Shown: piece by piece, positions 23,792 to 34,840 of the stretch
Layout of the letters: each line of letters starts with the position of its first letter
Position numbering within the stretch: the stretch's first letter is position 1
Origin: Moniliella sp. 'wahieum'
Lineage: Eukaryota; Basidiomycota; Moniliellomycetes; Moniliellales; Moniliellaceae
Reading direction: 5' to 3'
Assembly: GCA_003971905.1 (NCBI GenBank)
Contig: RSEE01000052.1
Coordinates: 1-64,000, forward strand
DNA: 64,000 nucleotides
Translations under genes and position numbers: made by a program
Notes under the pieces: generated by a model
Seen by the model: the letters and a program-made list of their open reading frames with translations, nothing else
What the model was told of the DNA's origin: nothing
Database searches by the model: none

Positions 23792-26094
23792 TTACTTTTT
23801 GGGTTTGGCGCGGAAGGCCAGCAGCGCCTCGAGCTCCGCGACGGGGCAGGCCAGCGTCAAGAATTCGTGCCGGAGCAGTTCGTGGGCGGTGGCGCGGGAC
23901 TTGACGTCGACGCAGAGGCAGACGGCCAAGAAGTTTTTCAATGCGCGCGACAAGCGTTCGGGGTGTTTGAGTGTCGGGGTGCCGTTGGTAGCGATCAGGT
24001 AGAGAGCCTTTAACGGTTCTTCGTCCAGGTAGGGAGGTTCCGACTCGAGTAGTTCGATCAGCAGAATGCCCAAGCTCCAAATGTCCACTTTTTCCCCATA
24101 CTCCTTTTGCTTGACCACCTCGGGTGCCATCCAGTAGGGCGTGCCGACCATCGTGGCCCGCTTCGAGCGCTGGTCAGTCAGCTTGGCGCAGAACCCGAAA
24201 TCGGTAATTTTCACGTGGCCGCGGCTGAGGAGGATGTTGTCGGATTTAATGTCGCGGTGGATGATGGACTGGGCATGGAGGTGTTCCAAGCCCTTGCACG
24301 TCTCGGCCGAGATGGCAGCAATTTGGGGCTCGGTGAGCGTGTTGTTATCAATAATGTCCGTCAACGCACCGCCTTCCATGTACTCCATAATCACCCACAG
24401 CTCATTCTCCTTGACCAGAAACGAATCGAGGAAATTGACAATGTTCGGGTGCTGACTTTCCTTCATGACCAAGATCTCATTGACGATCAACTCCTTGCGG
24501 GGCTGTTGTGCCAAATCCATCGTCTTGATCGCCACCCGTTCGCCTGTTGCCAACGTTTTGCCCACATACACTGACCCACTCGCACCCTGCCCGACCTTCT
24601 TGGTCTTGGAATAGAGCGTAGAAGGATCTTGTGGCGACACGACCGTCTTGAGCTTGGCCAAGATCTGGGCTTCCGTCATCGTACTCACACGTTTATCGCC
24701 GTCCTTGGCCTTGGACCCGGCCGGCTTGGCCGACGCGCCCGGCCCAGGCACTGGCTTGGGCTGCGGCGAGACCTTGGGCGAGACCTTGGGCGATACTTTG
24801 GGCGCAGGTGGCGCCGGGCGACCAGCTACCAACGGAGACGCCGTCTTGGAACCCACCACCACAGCAGCCGCAGCCGGCACGGCAAGTGACGGCGATGGTT
24901 TTTGGCCAACGCTTCCCCTTGCGCTGCTACGGCTGGGGCAGCCTTGCCCCCGGTAGCCGAGGCTGGCGTAGTAGATGCCGCGGTACGCTCGGGGGAGGGA
25001 TCGGTGGTCTTGCGCACAGGGGCGGGGCAGGCGCCGCGCGTTGCCCATGGATCCGCAGTTGGCTTAGTCGCGCCAACGTCCCTGACGAGGAGGAGGACGT
25101 GGTGAGAGCCGGTGGCGAGGTGGCCGAGGCCGAGGCTGGGCCCGCGGCCGAGGACAAAGTGGAGGGAGAGCAGGTGCAGCAGGGGAAGTAGAGTTGGGAG
25201 AGGCGAGTGTGCTGGTGCCGGTACTGGTACTTGTGCCCGCAACCGACTTGGTGACGACTTGAGGAGCCTTGTGGGGCGCGGTAATCTCGTTGCCGAAATC
25301 GTCCTTTTCGCGGGCTTGAATGTCGGTGTAAAATTCGAGCACGTCGAGGACGGCTTGTGGGTTCTTGACATAATCTTCCTTGGTGATGGCCGAGGTGGTT
25401 AAGAGTTTGGTCCACTGTTCCGGCAGGCCAGTGAAGGCGCCTGTGACTGGATCAAAGCCGACGTGCACCTGGTGCTTGAACCCCGTCGGAGCCGACACAC
25501 CCAGCATAGGCGCCCGACTGTAAATCTCGTCCATCCAACTGTACAGTTCGGCATCGGATTTGAGTTGCAAAAAGTACGTTTTGCCCTTGGCTCGAGCTCG
25601 ATGCAGTACGGCTTCAAATCGGTGCGGGTGACGGACCCAATGTCGCGCAAGAACAGCAGCGTCGAGGGCTGGTATGTGCCTTCGTTCTTGTGGAACGTAA
25701 GCGTTGCTCGCGCAATGCCATCCACCGTTTGGACCACATCCATGATCGCAGACCCTCCTCTTTCACCGACACGTATCCTGCCGCACCACCGCCGTCGAGT
25801 TGCCCCCGGGCGAGGAGGGGGTGGAGTTGAGGCCATAGGCGCCGATGCCGGCGGTGGGGTGCCGGCGATGGGGAGGAGAGGACCCGTGTAGGCGAGGCGG
25901 AGGCGGAGGCAGGGGCAGAGGCAGGGGCAGAGGCAGGGGCAGGGGCAGAGACAGAGGCTGCGGCAGGGGCGGTGGAGGAGGGAGCAGCGGCCGCGGTGGG
26001 TGCAGCGGGGCGGGGCGGGAGGGGGTGAGGGATGCGCCGAAGGGATCGGTGGCGTGGGCGCTGGTGGTGTAGGCGTGCTCCGAGAATAGCTCAT
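23792..26094 (-). CDS. CLA4: PAK-family Ser/Thr kinase, PH + CRIB + kinase (Cla4 type)
   Basis: p21-activated kinase acting downstream of Cdc42/Rac in polarity, septin and cytokinesis control. The start at 26094 is followed by a Pro-rich N-terminus that changes frame. A PH domain follows (about 25780-25510): [20 protein letters not shown] in one frame, then [32 protein letters not shown] and [17 protein letters not shown]. The CRIB motif is [17 protein letters not shown] near 25500. A Ser/Pro/Lys linker contains repeated PKVS. The kinase domain (about 24630-23830) is intact in one frame: [15 protein letters not shown] lysine, HRDIKSDN catalytic loop, [15 protein letters not shown]. The stop at 23792 follows RAKPKK. 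About 770 residues. PH plus CRIB defines the Cla4 rather than the Ste20 subfamily. Three or more frameshifts lie upstream of the kinase domain. Confidence 0.92.
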
Positions 26095-26769
26095 GGTGGT
26101 GGCGGGCGGGGGGCGCGGAGGGTGGCGCACCTCGTGCGGGCGGGGGGCGGGGGCGGCAGAAAAAAAGTGGTGGAGGGGCGGGCAGGCGGGCGGGCGGCGT
26201 GGCTGGGGGGGCTTGTCGAGGGAGCGCTGGCAGGCAGGCAGGCTGGCTGCTGGCTGCTGCTGGCTGCTGCTGGCCATCGGCGCTTCCCGCGGGTCGCTGT
26301 CGGCGGGGGGCGTCCACTGCCCAACCCTAACCCACCCCCCTCGCGCCTGGCCACTGTCGCACCCCCAACCCTACCCATATCCAGCCTGCCCCAGCAGACC
26401 ATCCGCCACGTCACCGCCACATCCCCCTCCTCCCTGCTCAGCGCGCTCAGCCTGAGCCAGCACTGCTTGGCTTGCCTGTCACGCTGTCGCCATCATCTGG
26501 GGTCACTCATCTGGGGTCACGCCGTCACGTGCTCGTCCAGCTAGGGTTGGGCCAACCCTACCACCAGCGCTTCGAAATTCACCTCACCTCCCTGTTGGTT
26601 GCTTGCAGGGCCACCCACGCCTGCCCTCTCTGGCTGGCTCATTTCTATCTCCCCCCCACTCCCCGCCCGGCCCGCCGGTGAGCTGCCGCTGGCCTCCTGC
26701 GCCCGGATGTCCACGCAATACATACACGAACCCAGCATGTCCACGGACGAAGCCTGTGCTGGCCGAAGC
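26095..26769. other. Intergenic, kinase promoter and LSM7 3' flank
   Basis: G-rich, then C-rich. No gene. GGCTGCT repeats at about 26240-26275 and CA/CT-rich stretches are seen. Confidence 0.5.
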
Positions 26770-27460
26770 CTACGCAGCCTGTGCGAACGGACTGCCGAAC
26801 CAGCCGAAACCCGAAACCAGAAAACACAAAACAGAAAACACCACAGCCACAGCCACAGCCAGGGTCAGCACACCGCCTCTCATCGCCGCCCCGAGGCAAG
26901 ATACAAGCAAGCGTCTGTTGGGACTTTGGTCTGACGTACTTTTCAATCGCCTCGAACCCATCCACCGGGTTGATCACCGTCAGCGCTGTGCCCCGCAGCA
27001 CAGTGAGGCCCAGAGGACGCAGCGCGCCCGTTGGTTGTCCCGTCACGGGGTCGCGCACCGTTTCTTCGACCTCGTCCAGGACCATGTTCATCAGCTGGTC
27101 CCATCCCTTGAGCACGCCCACCACTGCACACACACAAATGCACACACAAGCCCACACAGGCATCCGTCCCTGATCAGTTCTCTGTTCTTCCTTTTCGTCC
27201 TGCACGCAAGCACCACCGCAGGAACCCAACCCAGGCCAAACCAACCCAAACGAAAATCAGCACGTACCTTCGCGTCCACCTGCAAACTTGACGCGGATTT
27301 TACGGTCGCGGAAGCGGCTCAAGTCCAAGATAGCTTCGCGTTTCGGTCGTTCCGGGCCGGAGATGGGGCGGGATCCAGTGGCGTGGGATGCGGCGCCTCC
27401 ACGACCACCGCGGTGGCCGCCGCGGCCTCGACCGCGAGGTGCACCAGTTCGCTCAGACAT
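26770..27460 (-). CDS. LSM7: U6 snRNA-associated Sm-like protein LSm7
   Basis: Subunit of the heptameric LSm1-7 (cytoplasmic mRNA decay) and LSm2-8 (nuclear U6 snRNA) rings. Three exons read without any frameshift: 27460-27268, 27123-26940 and 26791-26770 (132 residues). Introns are 27267-27124 (GTACGT...CAG) and 26939-26792 (GTACGT...CAG). The start follows MSERTGAPRGRGRGG, an Arg/Gly-rich N-terminus longer than in yeast. The Sm fold shows REAILDLSRFRDRKIRVKF, GGREVVGVLKGWDQLMNMVL and the Sm2 motif LGLTVLRGTALTVINP. The last exon gives the typical ENPFAQAA end, which fixes the third exon although it is only 22 bases long. Confidence 0.95.
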
Positions 27461-28107
27461 GCCGGTGTGCAGAGGAGCGTGGGTCAAAACCAACCATGAA
27501 TCAAGCCCACGACGAGCCAAGCGAGCGGGTGGGCGTCGGCCAGCTCGTTCCGCCACAGGGCGGAACGGCGGCCGAAGGTAAGTGGCCGGCTGGTCACCGG
27601 TGAGGCTCACCGCTCACGCGTCACGCTCACCCCGTGATATTGACATCAACAGGATCAGTTGGACTCTGGCCTACACCGGACCACCGCTGGCCGAGATTGG
27701 CTGGCAGGAAATGAGCTGGGTCGGTACCCCCGGCACCGCTCCCAGCTCCCCGCTCCCAGCCCCGCTCCCAGCTCACATGCCCAGGAGCTAGCTGGGGGCA
27801 CTGCCTCTGTCGTTGCCGGTGCAGGTCCTATTGCATGTCATGTGGCCTGTGGTGGGAAATCATTAATCATCACTCTTTTCCCGATCCTGAACCTGATCTC
27901 AAGCGCCAAGGGAGGAGGAACGTGGGGGCAAAGGGTAAATGAAGGGTTGGCACCCCCACAGTCTAACGTCTAACATCTATCTACCTCCTAGTAGTCATGT
28001 GAGACCCAACCCTTTCGTGTCCAGTACCAGTATCCAATCCCAGTTGAGTAGCAGCGCCCGTCTTCAGGCCCCAACGCAACGCAAGGCAGTAAAGTGCATA
28101 CTCATAC
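27461..28107. other. Intergenic, LSM7 promoter and PRE4 3' flank
   Basis: No gene seen. Heptad-like CTCACGCGTCACGCTCACC lies at about 27606-27630 and a CCCAGCTCC repeat at about 27738-27775. Confidence 0.5.
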
Positions 28108-29072
28108 TTACTGCGTTTGCGGTCCGTACCCCCTCAAGCCCTCGGCGAAGCCCCACTCGGTTTCGTTGGAGCGGGGGGTAGAATCAATGTCGACGCCATC
28201 CTTGGTGACTTTGGCAAAGACGAAGCGGTTGATGGAGCGGGCATCGCGGTAAAACAAGATGCGTAAGCAATCTTGGAGGATCTGTTTGGCGTCTGATTCC
28301 GTCAACTCAGTTTCGCGTCCGACGACGCGTTTGCGCAAGATGGGAATGGCAATGTGCAATCCAAATCCCGTAGCGATGACCGACGACGTGTACGTCGTCC
28401 CGAGCAGATCGACAAATCCTAAAAACGACTCGCCTGTCGTTTGGTCCACCCCGCCCAACACGTACGCGTTCCACAACGGGTTCATCTTTGTTCGCCGTTG
28501 GTACATCACCCGCGACAGGTACGCGTACACCTGCTCCGGCGACAAGGGCTGGTCATCATCCTCGTTCGACTCTTTGATCCTGCCAGCACACGCACAAGGC
28601 ACAAGGTTACGGTTAGAATCGTATTTGGAAATCCGTTTGCTTTGTCCCCGATCCACCAGTCCAACACTCCAATCCTCCAACAGTCAAACAGAGCAAATGA
28701 CACTGGCGGGGACAGTGGCCAGGCTAGGGCGACGTACATGAGTTTCTGAAGCAAGGTTTGAGTGTACTGAAAGTCGGACATGTCCCCGCTGGCACCGAGG
28801 ATAGTATTGGCACCAACATCGACGATCCGGCGAATGTCCATGAACCGAGCGAGGGAACCATACGAGGCAAGCGTGTCTGCAGCGAGCAGCACGCCGTCCT
28901 TGTATTTGATGCCGAGGACCGAGGTGCCCGTGACGATGGGTTGTTGGGTGTGCTGCACGCCTTGGGCAAACGAGTCTGTTGCACCCGGCCGCACATAGTC
29001 GGGACCAGCAATGGTGCGGGGGGCGGAGGACCAGGCCTGGGCAGGGAAATGCGAAGGGATGGTGAACTGCAT
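28108..29072 (-). CDS. PRE4: 20S proteasome subunit beta-7 (beta type-4)
   Basis: Non-catalytic beta-ring subunit of the 20S core. Exons 29072-28738 and 28579-28108 (intron 28737-28580, GTACGT...CAG) join to 268 residues in a single frame. Landmarks: TGTSVLGIKYKDGVLLAADT, the cleavable-propeptide region before it (MQFTIPSHFPAQAWS), SLARFMDIRRI, GASGDMSDFQ, then SRVMYQRRTKMNPLWNAYVL, GFVDLLGTTYTSSVIATGFG and FYRDARSINRFVFAKVTKDG. The RSKMNPLWN-like and YYRDARS-like blocks separate beta-7 (PSMB4/Pre4) from other beta subunits. The residue before TSVLG is Gly-Thr, but the catalytic Thr1 function is not expected in this subunit. No frameshift. Confidence 0.95.
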
Positions 29073-29571
29073 GGGGGCGGAGGAGGTGGTGTGGGCCGGG
29101 GGACGGCCAGTAGTCCCAGCGGCCGGGGACGGCAGCGCCAGTAGTCTCAGCGGAGTGCGCCGGAGCGCACAGCCTGCCGGAGCGCCTGAGGCCTGAGCGC
29201 CTGAGGCCTGAGCGCAAGAGCGGAGACCCACGCGTCGTCAGCCGCCGAGCGGAATTGGATGGCTTGTTGGGGGATCCGATTTCATTAATCGTTTCCGATT
29301 GCCGATGCCAGATGTCAATGCCTGCGTCCCGATTTCAAATTTAACGTTGACCGTTTTAACGATGATCCCCTGGACGTTCAATGTTCAATTGAACGTTCAA
29401 GATACCACACCGAAACCCCCTCGGGCTGGCCACGTGGTGCGGCCGCACCCTGGGTCCCTGGGTCACTCAATTTGGCAGGAGCAGCGGCAACGGTGACCCA
29501 ATCCCGTCGTCTAGCTTGGCGCGCTCCGTTCCCGGCGGTCGATACCTACCCAACCATCTTCTCCCTCCCAC
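29073..29571. other. Divergent promoter region (PRE4 / DUF2470 gene)
   Basis: The two genes are transcribed away from this 500-base interval. It contains GCGCCTGAGGCCTGA repeats at 29180-29215 and AACGTT palindromes at 29368-29402. No promoter element can be assigned. Confidence 0.5.
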
Positions 29572-30322
29572 ATGGCCCCACGCTCCGCCAAGTCGTCCAC
29601 CCCTACGGACGCCATTGCCTACCGCTCCGGGGCGATCACCGCATCCATCAACAAGGAAGAGGACCAGGTACGTTGTACCCTACTCTACTCTACCCTACCC
29701 TACTCTACCCTACCCTACCCTTGCTTCCAGTTAGCTACCACGCAGCTCATGTCCCGTCCTGCGTCTCAGGCTCTGCATGTGCATGTGCATGTGCATGTGC
29801 TTGACCGGAGCGTCCCGCCTAACTCCCTCTTTTTCAGGACGGAATTCGTGCTCTGGCCCAATGGGCCACGCACGCCGATCGGCCCCCCAAGGAAGCCAAG
29901 GTGACCAAGATTGATGCGCACGGGTTCAGTGTCGAGTACAAGTTGGTGACGCAATTCTGCGGGGGACCAAGGCGAAAACGGTCCGGATCGAGTACGATGC
30001 GTTGCCGCTCCATGGGGCGGAGGGCAAGACCAAACGTAAGGTGACCATGAAGGATGCTGCGGAGGCCAAGCAGGCTGTGGCTACGTTATCGGCACATGCG
30101 CTGCGTCAAGTGGGCTTTCCTGAGGGATCCTTGTCCCGTGCAGAGATGGCAGAGTACGAGACGCGCACGCCAGTACTGTTTGCTCCCAGTATGGATTCGT
30201 TCTTGCCTGTCGTGGTGCTGGTCAGTGCGTTTGTGCTCTACTCGCCGTTCTGGAGAGAAACGTTGTTGTCAGTGGAATTTCGCGCGTACCTGTGGGACTG
30301 GGTGGGCGGGAGAAAGGTGTAG
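29572..30322 (+). CDS. DUF2470-domain membrane protein
   Basis: Fungal DUF2470 protein: a small domain related to the C-terminal part of HugZ-type haem proteins, here with a membrane segment. Function unknown. Exons 29572-29667 and 29838-30322 (GTACGT...CAG). The domain reads SGAITASINKEEDQDGIRAL, then KVTKIDAHGFSVEYKL, TVRIEYDALPLHGAEGKTKR and EAKQAVATLSAHALRQVGF. A hydrophobic stretch SFLPVVVLVSAFVLYSPFW sits near the C-terminus. At 29961-29965 the family frame requires one more G in the GGGGG run; with it the exons give 193 codons plus stop exactly. The intron carries a CCCTACTCTA-type repeat at 29688-29725. Family call is by pattern and fairly secure. Confidence 0.75.
29686..29726 (+). 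repeat. CTACTCTACC simple repeat in intron
   Basis: Repeated ACTCTACCCTACC units lie wholly within the intron of the DUF2470 gene. A second simple repeat, GCATGT, follows at about 29775-29800. Confidence 0.75.
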
Positions 30323-30835
30323 ACATGGCCAAGTACGCGTTCCGGATGGTAGGCCAAGTCCATGCGGTCGAGGCATGCATCATGTCCACCATCGCTATCC
30401 GCCGTGGCTCACCGCCTCTCATGACGCTCACCTGGGTCGTCGCAACTTTTCATTGGCTTCACTTGCTTCCCTAAATTCTTCAAGTTGAATCCGTTACCGC
30501 TCCGGTACAAGACCAAGGCCCAGTGAACAGGACTGTGGTGCTCATTCGCTTTTCCCCGTTGTACCCCCCTGCTCCGACAAGGGATTAGGTTCCTATGCAT
30601 GCTACCTAGTCCCGACCTGGGAGTGTATCCAGAGAGAGACGAACAGAGACAAAATCGTTGGCTCAAAAAAACGACCATAGCGACCGAGGGGAATAAACGA
30701 GTGCAAAAAACTATGCTGATGCGGGGCGGGGAGAACACGGGAAAAAGGAGAGGAGAGGGGTCCGGAGAGGGCGGAGGGGTGGAGACACACAAAGAAGACG
30801 AGGACACAAAAGGAGGAGAGTAGCGGGAGGACGGA
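30323..30835. other. Intergenic between convergent genes
   Basis: 3' flanks of the DUF2470 gene and the Cys-rich membrane protein gene. A purine-rich stretch runs from 30640 to 30830. No gene seen. Confidence 0.5.
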
Positions 30836-31905
30836 TTAGTACCGTCGTGTAGGTGCACTCACTGGCGACGCGCCCCCCACCAGGCCGATCTGGGAGGACC
30901 GCATGGGCAAGTTGGCGGCACTGTCGCCAGGGGAGCGGAGATGGTACTGGCTCTGCACGCGCGAATTGGGTGCCGTGTGCTGGGCCACGGTTTCCTTGGC
31001 TGCCTCGTACATTTCCTGGATATCGTCCCGCAATTGGGTCTGCAGTTGGTAGTAAGTCTTAATCTCGCGGTTGCGGGTCCGACGCGAGTTGGTGTGGAAA
31101 TAGAGCAAGGCGAGACAGAGCACGATCCCACCCGCCACGAGACCAAGCGCGACCAGCACGTACACCCAAGCTCCCGTCTTGGAAGGGATGTTGGGTGGTT
31201 CCTTGCACACGCCCGTCGCATCGTTGTTGTACAACTGCGATCCGGACGCGCCTGAATTATCGACACAGTGGAAGGAGCGGCACTCCTTGTCCGCCGCACA
31301 CTTTTGCCCCAGATTCTTCTTCAACATACAGACGGACGTGGGGCATCGCAGTAAAACCGCGGGTGGCAGTTGTCCCGGGAGATGATGTCGCCGTAGGTGA
31401 GGGTAGGCGTCTCATAGACGGTGTAGACCGTGTTCTCATTCGTGCACTTGTCGCCACCGGTATGGTTCTGGTACTGGCACTTGAACTCGAGGCAGATGGA
31501 CTTGACGCCATGAGCGACGAGCGAATCAGGCGGGGCTGGCACTCGTCGTCCCGGTTCAGCTGGCAAGCGCCGCCGAGAGGAACGAGGGGCTTGCACGAGT
31601 CGAGTTCGTCGGGGCAAAACATGTTGGAAGGGCAGAGGGGAGGCCAGTCGGATTTGCGCGCATACCCAAACGGGTACTCGTCTTTCCTGCAACCGTTCGG
31701 ATGGCATTTGTTGTCGGTTCCACAGTAGTGAGGTTGCATGCAGACACAAAGGCGTTCTGGTCGGCGACAGGCGGTTGTTGGACACTGAGCAGGACGACGG
31801 CGGGGGGTCAGGAGTGGAAGCTGCGGCCGCTGCGCCGGCGTGGACCTGCAGCGCGAAGACCAAGGCCGCACCTAGTGCAGAGATAACGGAGGGAGGCATG
31901 CGCAT
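30836..31905 (-). CDS. Cys-rich type I membrane protein
   Basis: Unnamed fungal protein; function unknown. The start at 31905 gives a signal peptide (MRMPPSVISALGAALVFALQ). The lumenal part is rich in paired cysteines: MQPHYCGTDNKCHPNGCRKD, LCPSNMFCPDELDSC, GGACQLNRDDEC, FKCQYQN, CHPRFYCD, GQKCAADKECRSFHC. A transmembrane segment follows (WVYVLVALGLVAGGIVLCLA), then a basic cytosolic tail of about 95 residues ending at APTRRY. The reading frame changes near 31760, near 31540 and near 31340, so three frames on the minus strand must be joined. About 355 residues. Cysteine spacing suggests a disulfide-bonded ectodomain; whether it is a receptor, a wall sensor or a protein of the secretory pathway cannot be told. 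Confidence 0.75.
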
Positions 31906-32400
31906 CGTCACGCGGGGGTGGATCCGGGGGGGGGGGCGGGACGGGGGCACGCGGGGGGGACAGAGAGGAGGGGATGGTGGGCGTGCGCTTGCCGGGGATG
32001 CGAGGCCGATGATCGACGGGCCGAGGCTGCCGACGGGCGCCAAAAACAGAGTGGCAAGGACTGGACCTCTGCTGTGCTTGCCGTCCGATCGGCATAGGGT
32101 TGGGGATAGCGTCCCACGGGGGCAGTGCGCGGTGGCCCAGGCGCGCCTGCAGGCATCGCAGGGCACCCCACCGCCCGTCCCATCCGATGCGAGGGGCGTT
32201 TGGGGGGCGTGGCAGGCGTGGCTTACCAGGCACGTGGCCAGTGTGTTGGGGTCCGGACGCTCGGTGCCGTCGCAGGCGGTCGGCCTGCCAAGATGAGGCA
32301 TTTATGAACATTGCACATCCCCAGTTCGCTGGCCCTGCACGAAGCCAAACCAAAAACTACAGGGGCCCGCCCGGATGGTATAACAATGCTTTTGTCCAGC
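31906..32400. other. Intergenic, no gene recognised
   Basis: 5' region of the Cys-rich membrane protein gene and 3' flank of RPC34. A G-run-rich segment lies at 31920-31975. Nothing else is assigned. Confidence 0.5.
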
Positions 32401-34099
32401 TCACTCGTACCCCGCGTCCTCCTGCATCTCGTAATCCTCCTCCTGCTCCACCCCATCCTCCAAATCCTCGCCATCGTCTGCCACGGCGGCATCTCCCTCT
32501 GGAACGGTGCTGGTTGGCATCGTCCGCTCCCGCACCGTCGCCTTGGCCTTGGAGATCCGCGCCACGCGCGCCTTCCACCCCGCCTCGAGCCAGGAAGCAA
32601 AGTGGGGGCACTCTTCTGCAGAGTGCTACCATCCTTGGAGCAAAACTCGAGTAGAGGAGCCACAGGGAATTTGGCTAATGGCCAACCCGGTCGAGTTGGG
32701 TTGGGCCAGGGAGGCCTTCACCTCCGTCCAGCTCATCCACCACATCCTCCTCCAACCCAAGGCCAAGGATGTAAGCCAGTGCATACCCAGTCCCCTCCTG
32801 CACGGCCGTCGAAGATGCCGACCCTTTCCAGTGGCGCAACGTACGGTAAACGTACAAGTCCGACCCGGGAGGGGCTTCGGTTTCGACTCCTCCTCCGATT
32901 CATCCGAAACCGGGCGCGCTCTTCGCTTTGAGCCGGCCATTTTCGACTTGGAAGAGGACCGGGACCGAGACCGGGACCGGGCGTGGGAACGGGACTGAGA
33001 ACGACGGTTGCTGTCCGGCTCGGATTCGGATAAGGAGCTGGAATCGGACCCCGACTCGTCCGAATCTTTCGGCTTGGAGCGCGAGCGGGAAGACCGATGC
33101 CGTTTGGAGCGGGACGTACTCCTACTGCGGCTCCTACTCTTGTGGGACTTGGTATGGGAGCGTTTGCGCTTCCTTCCCTTGGTCTCGGAGCTGGAACTGG
33201 ACGCGGAGGCAGTTTCGGATTCAGAGTCCGAGTCGGATTCGGACCCAGACCCAGACCCAGACTCAGACTCTGATCCGGATTCATAGTCGCTCTCGTTCTT
33301 CGATCCGGAACGTGTAGATCGACCAAACATAGAAGGGAAGCGCTCCACCTTGCCATCATACACAAGTGTGTTGAGGATTTGGGTAATATGTTCGACCCCA
33401 ATTTGGGTATTGACCACACGAGACTGCTTGATGTGTTGGTGAATTTCTTCTGCCGTCGGTAGCTTTTTCTCCATCCACCCGGTGGGGAACAGCTGGTCAT
33501 CGGACGAAGGGGAGGGGGGGAAGGTGCGCGAAGCAATGAACCCTTCGCATAACTTTGACAAGTAGTGATGAACTCAACATCCAGTTCCGTGTCTGAATAC
33601 CACGGCCCCCCCGACAACTCAGCCGAAGGCTGCAGAGACGCCAGCATGTAAATCTTTCTTGTGGGGAACTTGACCGACTTGACAATCTTGACGTATCGCT
33701 GATTCTCCAAGTTTTTCAGCACCTTGGTTACGATGGTGGTATGCAGACCGGTGCGGTCCTTAACGTGGCGGGACCAGATCCCTTCGTTTCCAGCCTCGCG
33801 AATGACCGAGAAAATCATCCTCTCGGCCGAGAGAGATCCTACGAGTAACGCCTCGTTCTTGTCGACCACCGTCCAACGTACACCGGTTTGCAGCCGTTCG
33901 GCCGTGAGAGGTGTTTGCGGGATAGCTTGTTGATCAGTTGCACCCGCTCCTCGCCCTTGAGCGAGCCAAACACGCTGGCCAGCTCGGTGGAGGTGACGGC
34001 ACCGCCGGGGCGGGCAGCAATGGTATCGTACACCTCCCGCTCCTTGTCACTGAGACCATCGTCGGGGACAGCGGCGGCCCTGGCCGGGCGGGGGGACAT
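32401..34099 (-). CDS. RPC34: RNA polymerase III subunit RPC6 (C34) with Ser/Arg/Glu insertion
   Basis: Winged-helix subunit of the Pol III initiation subcomplex (C82/C34/C31). The start at 34099 gives MSPRPARAAAVPDDGLSD and the first winged helix (YDTIAARPGGAVTSTELASV). The second covers ALLVGSLSAERMIFSVIRE, IWSRHVKDRTGLHTTIVTKV and YVKIVKSVKFPTRKIYMLAS. The third includes LPTAEEIHQHIKQSRVVNTQ and ITQILNTLVYDGKVERF. Normal homologues go straight to the C-terminal Cys cluster, but here about 150 residues of Ser/Glu/Asp then Arg/Ser (33325-32863) intervene. Then come YVYRTLRHW, a likely intron 32786-32675 (GTATGC...TAG), QIPCGS, LLEFCSKDG and HFASWLEAGWKARVARISKA, with an acidic tail ending GYE before TGA at 32401. 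Frame breaks near 33905, 33560, 32850, 32650 and 32610. About 530 residues against a usual 320-350. Confidence 0.9.
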
Positions 34100-34840
34100 G
34101 GTGGGTGGCGGGTGGCCTCTCTGCCGTGCGAGCCCAGCCAAAAAAATAATATGGGAGCCAGCGCTGGGCCGGGCAGGGCGGAAGCGGAACAGAAGGGCGC
34201 CCTTGGCGGGTGATGAATGCGTGATGTGTGTCGGATGCTGACCTTGGCACTGCGTTACGCGCTACGCGTTGCGACTTATTGGCCGAGAGAAACCTCGAGG
34301 CTGAGCGAGTGTACTTTGTGCTGAACAAGCACGTCCACCGTATCTACCGAGGTCGCGTAGGGAACGGCGTGGTGGAAGAAGGCACCACCAAGTGGTTCTG
34401 GGGTTGAATTGGGGTAGACTTTTGTGGTGGCTGTGTTTGGCATGATTATTCGCTTGCCGGGAATGGAGCCCATCAGCACGACGGAAGCCCAATTTAGGGG
34501 GCTGGACGGCGGGTCGTTTTGTGACGGATCGCAGGTTGCTGCTCAGCAACTCGGATGTGTTTATTCGACCCATCGTGTCTGCCAATGGTGAGGTGCCGCT
34601 ATGCCAAAGCTGTCGTGTGCAGTGCAGAGAGCCAGGCCAACACTGGGGGTACTGAAGAGGGACCATGAGCATGAACATGCGGCGGTTGAAATGTTGATGG
34701 CTGGGTTAAGCGTGGATCTGAATTTGATTGCATCGGTTATCTCGAGCTGTGCTCTCGCCAGCCACCGCCGCATCCACTCGTCCGCCTCGCCTGCCCGCCC
34801 ATCGCCCGCCCCATCCCTCCAACGAGCGTCCGAGGCGACT
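34100..34840. other. Divergent promoter region (RPC34 / ATG27)
   Basis: Intergenic between genes transcribed away from each other. It contains TTACGCGCTACGCGTTGCG near 34255-34272. No gene called. Confidence 0.5.

Noticed and set aside
32401..34099. RPC34 as a pseudogene
   Set aside because: It is an essential single-copy-type gene with all domains conserved. The breaks match the homopolymer-type indels found in nearly every gene of the window.
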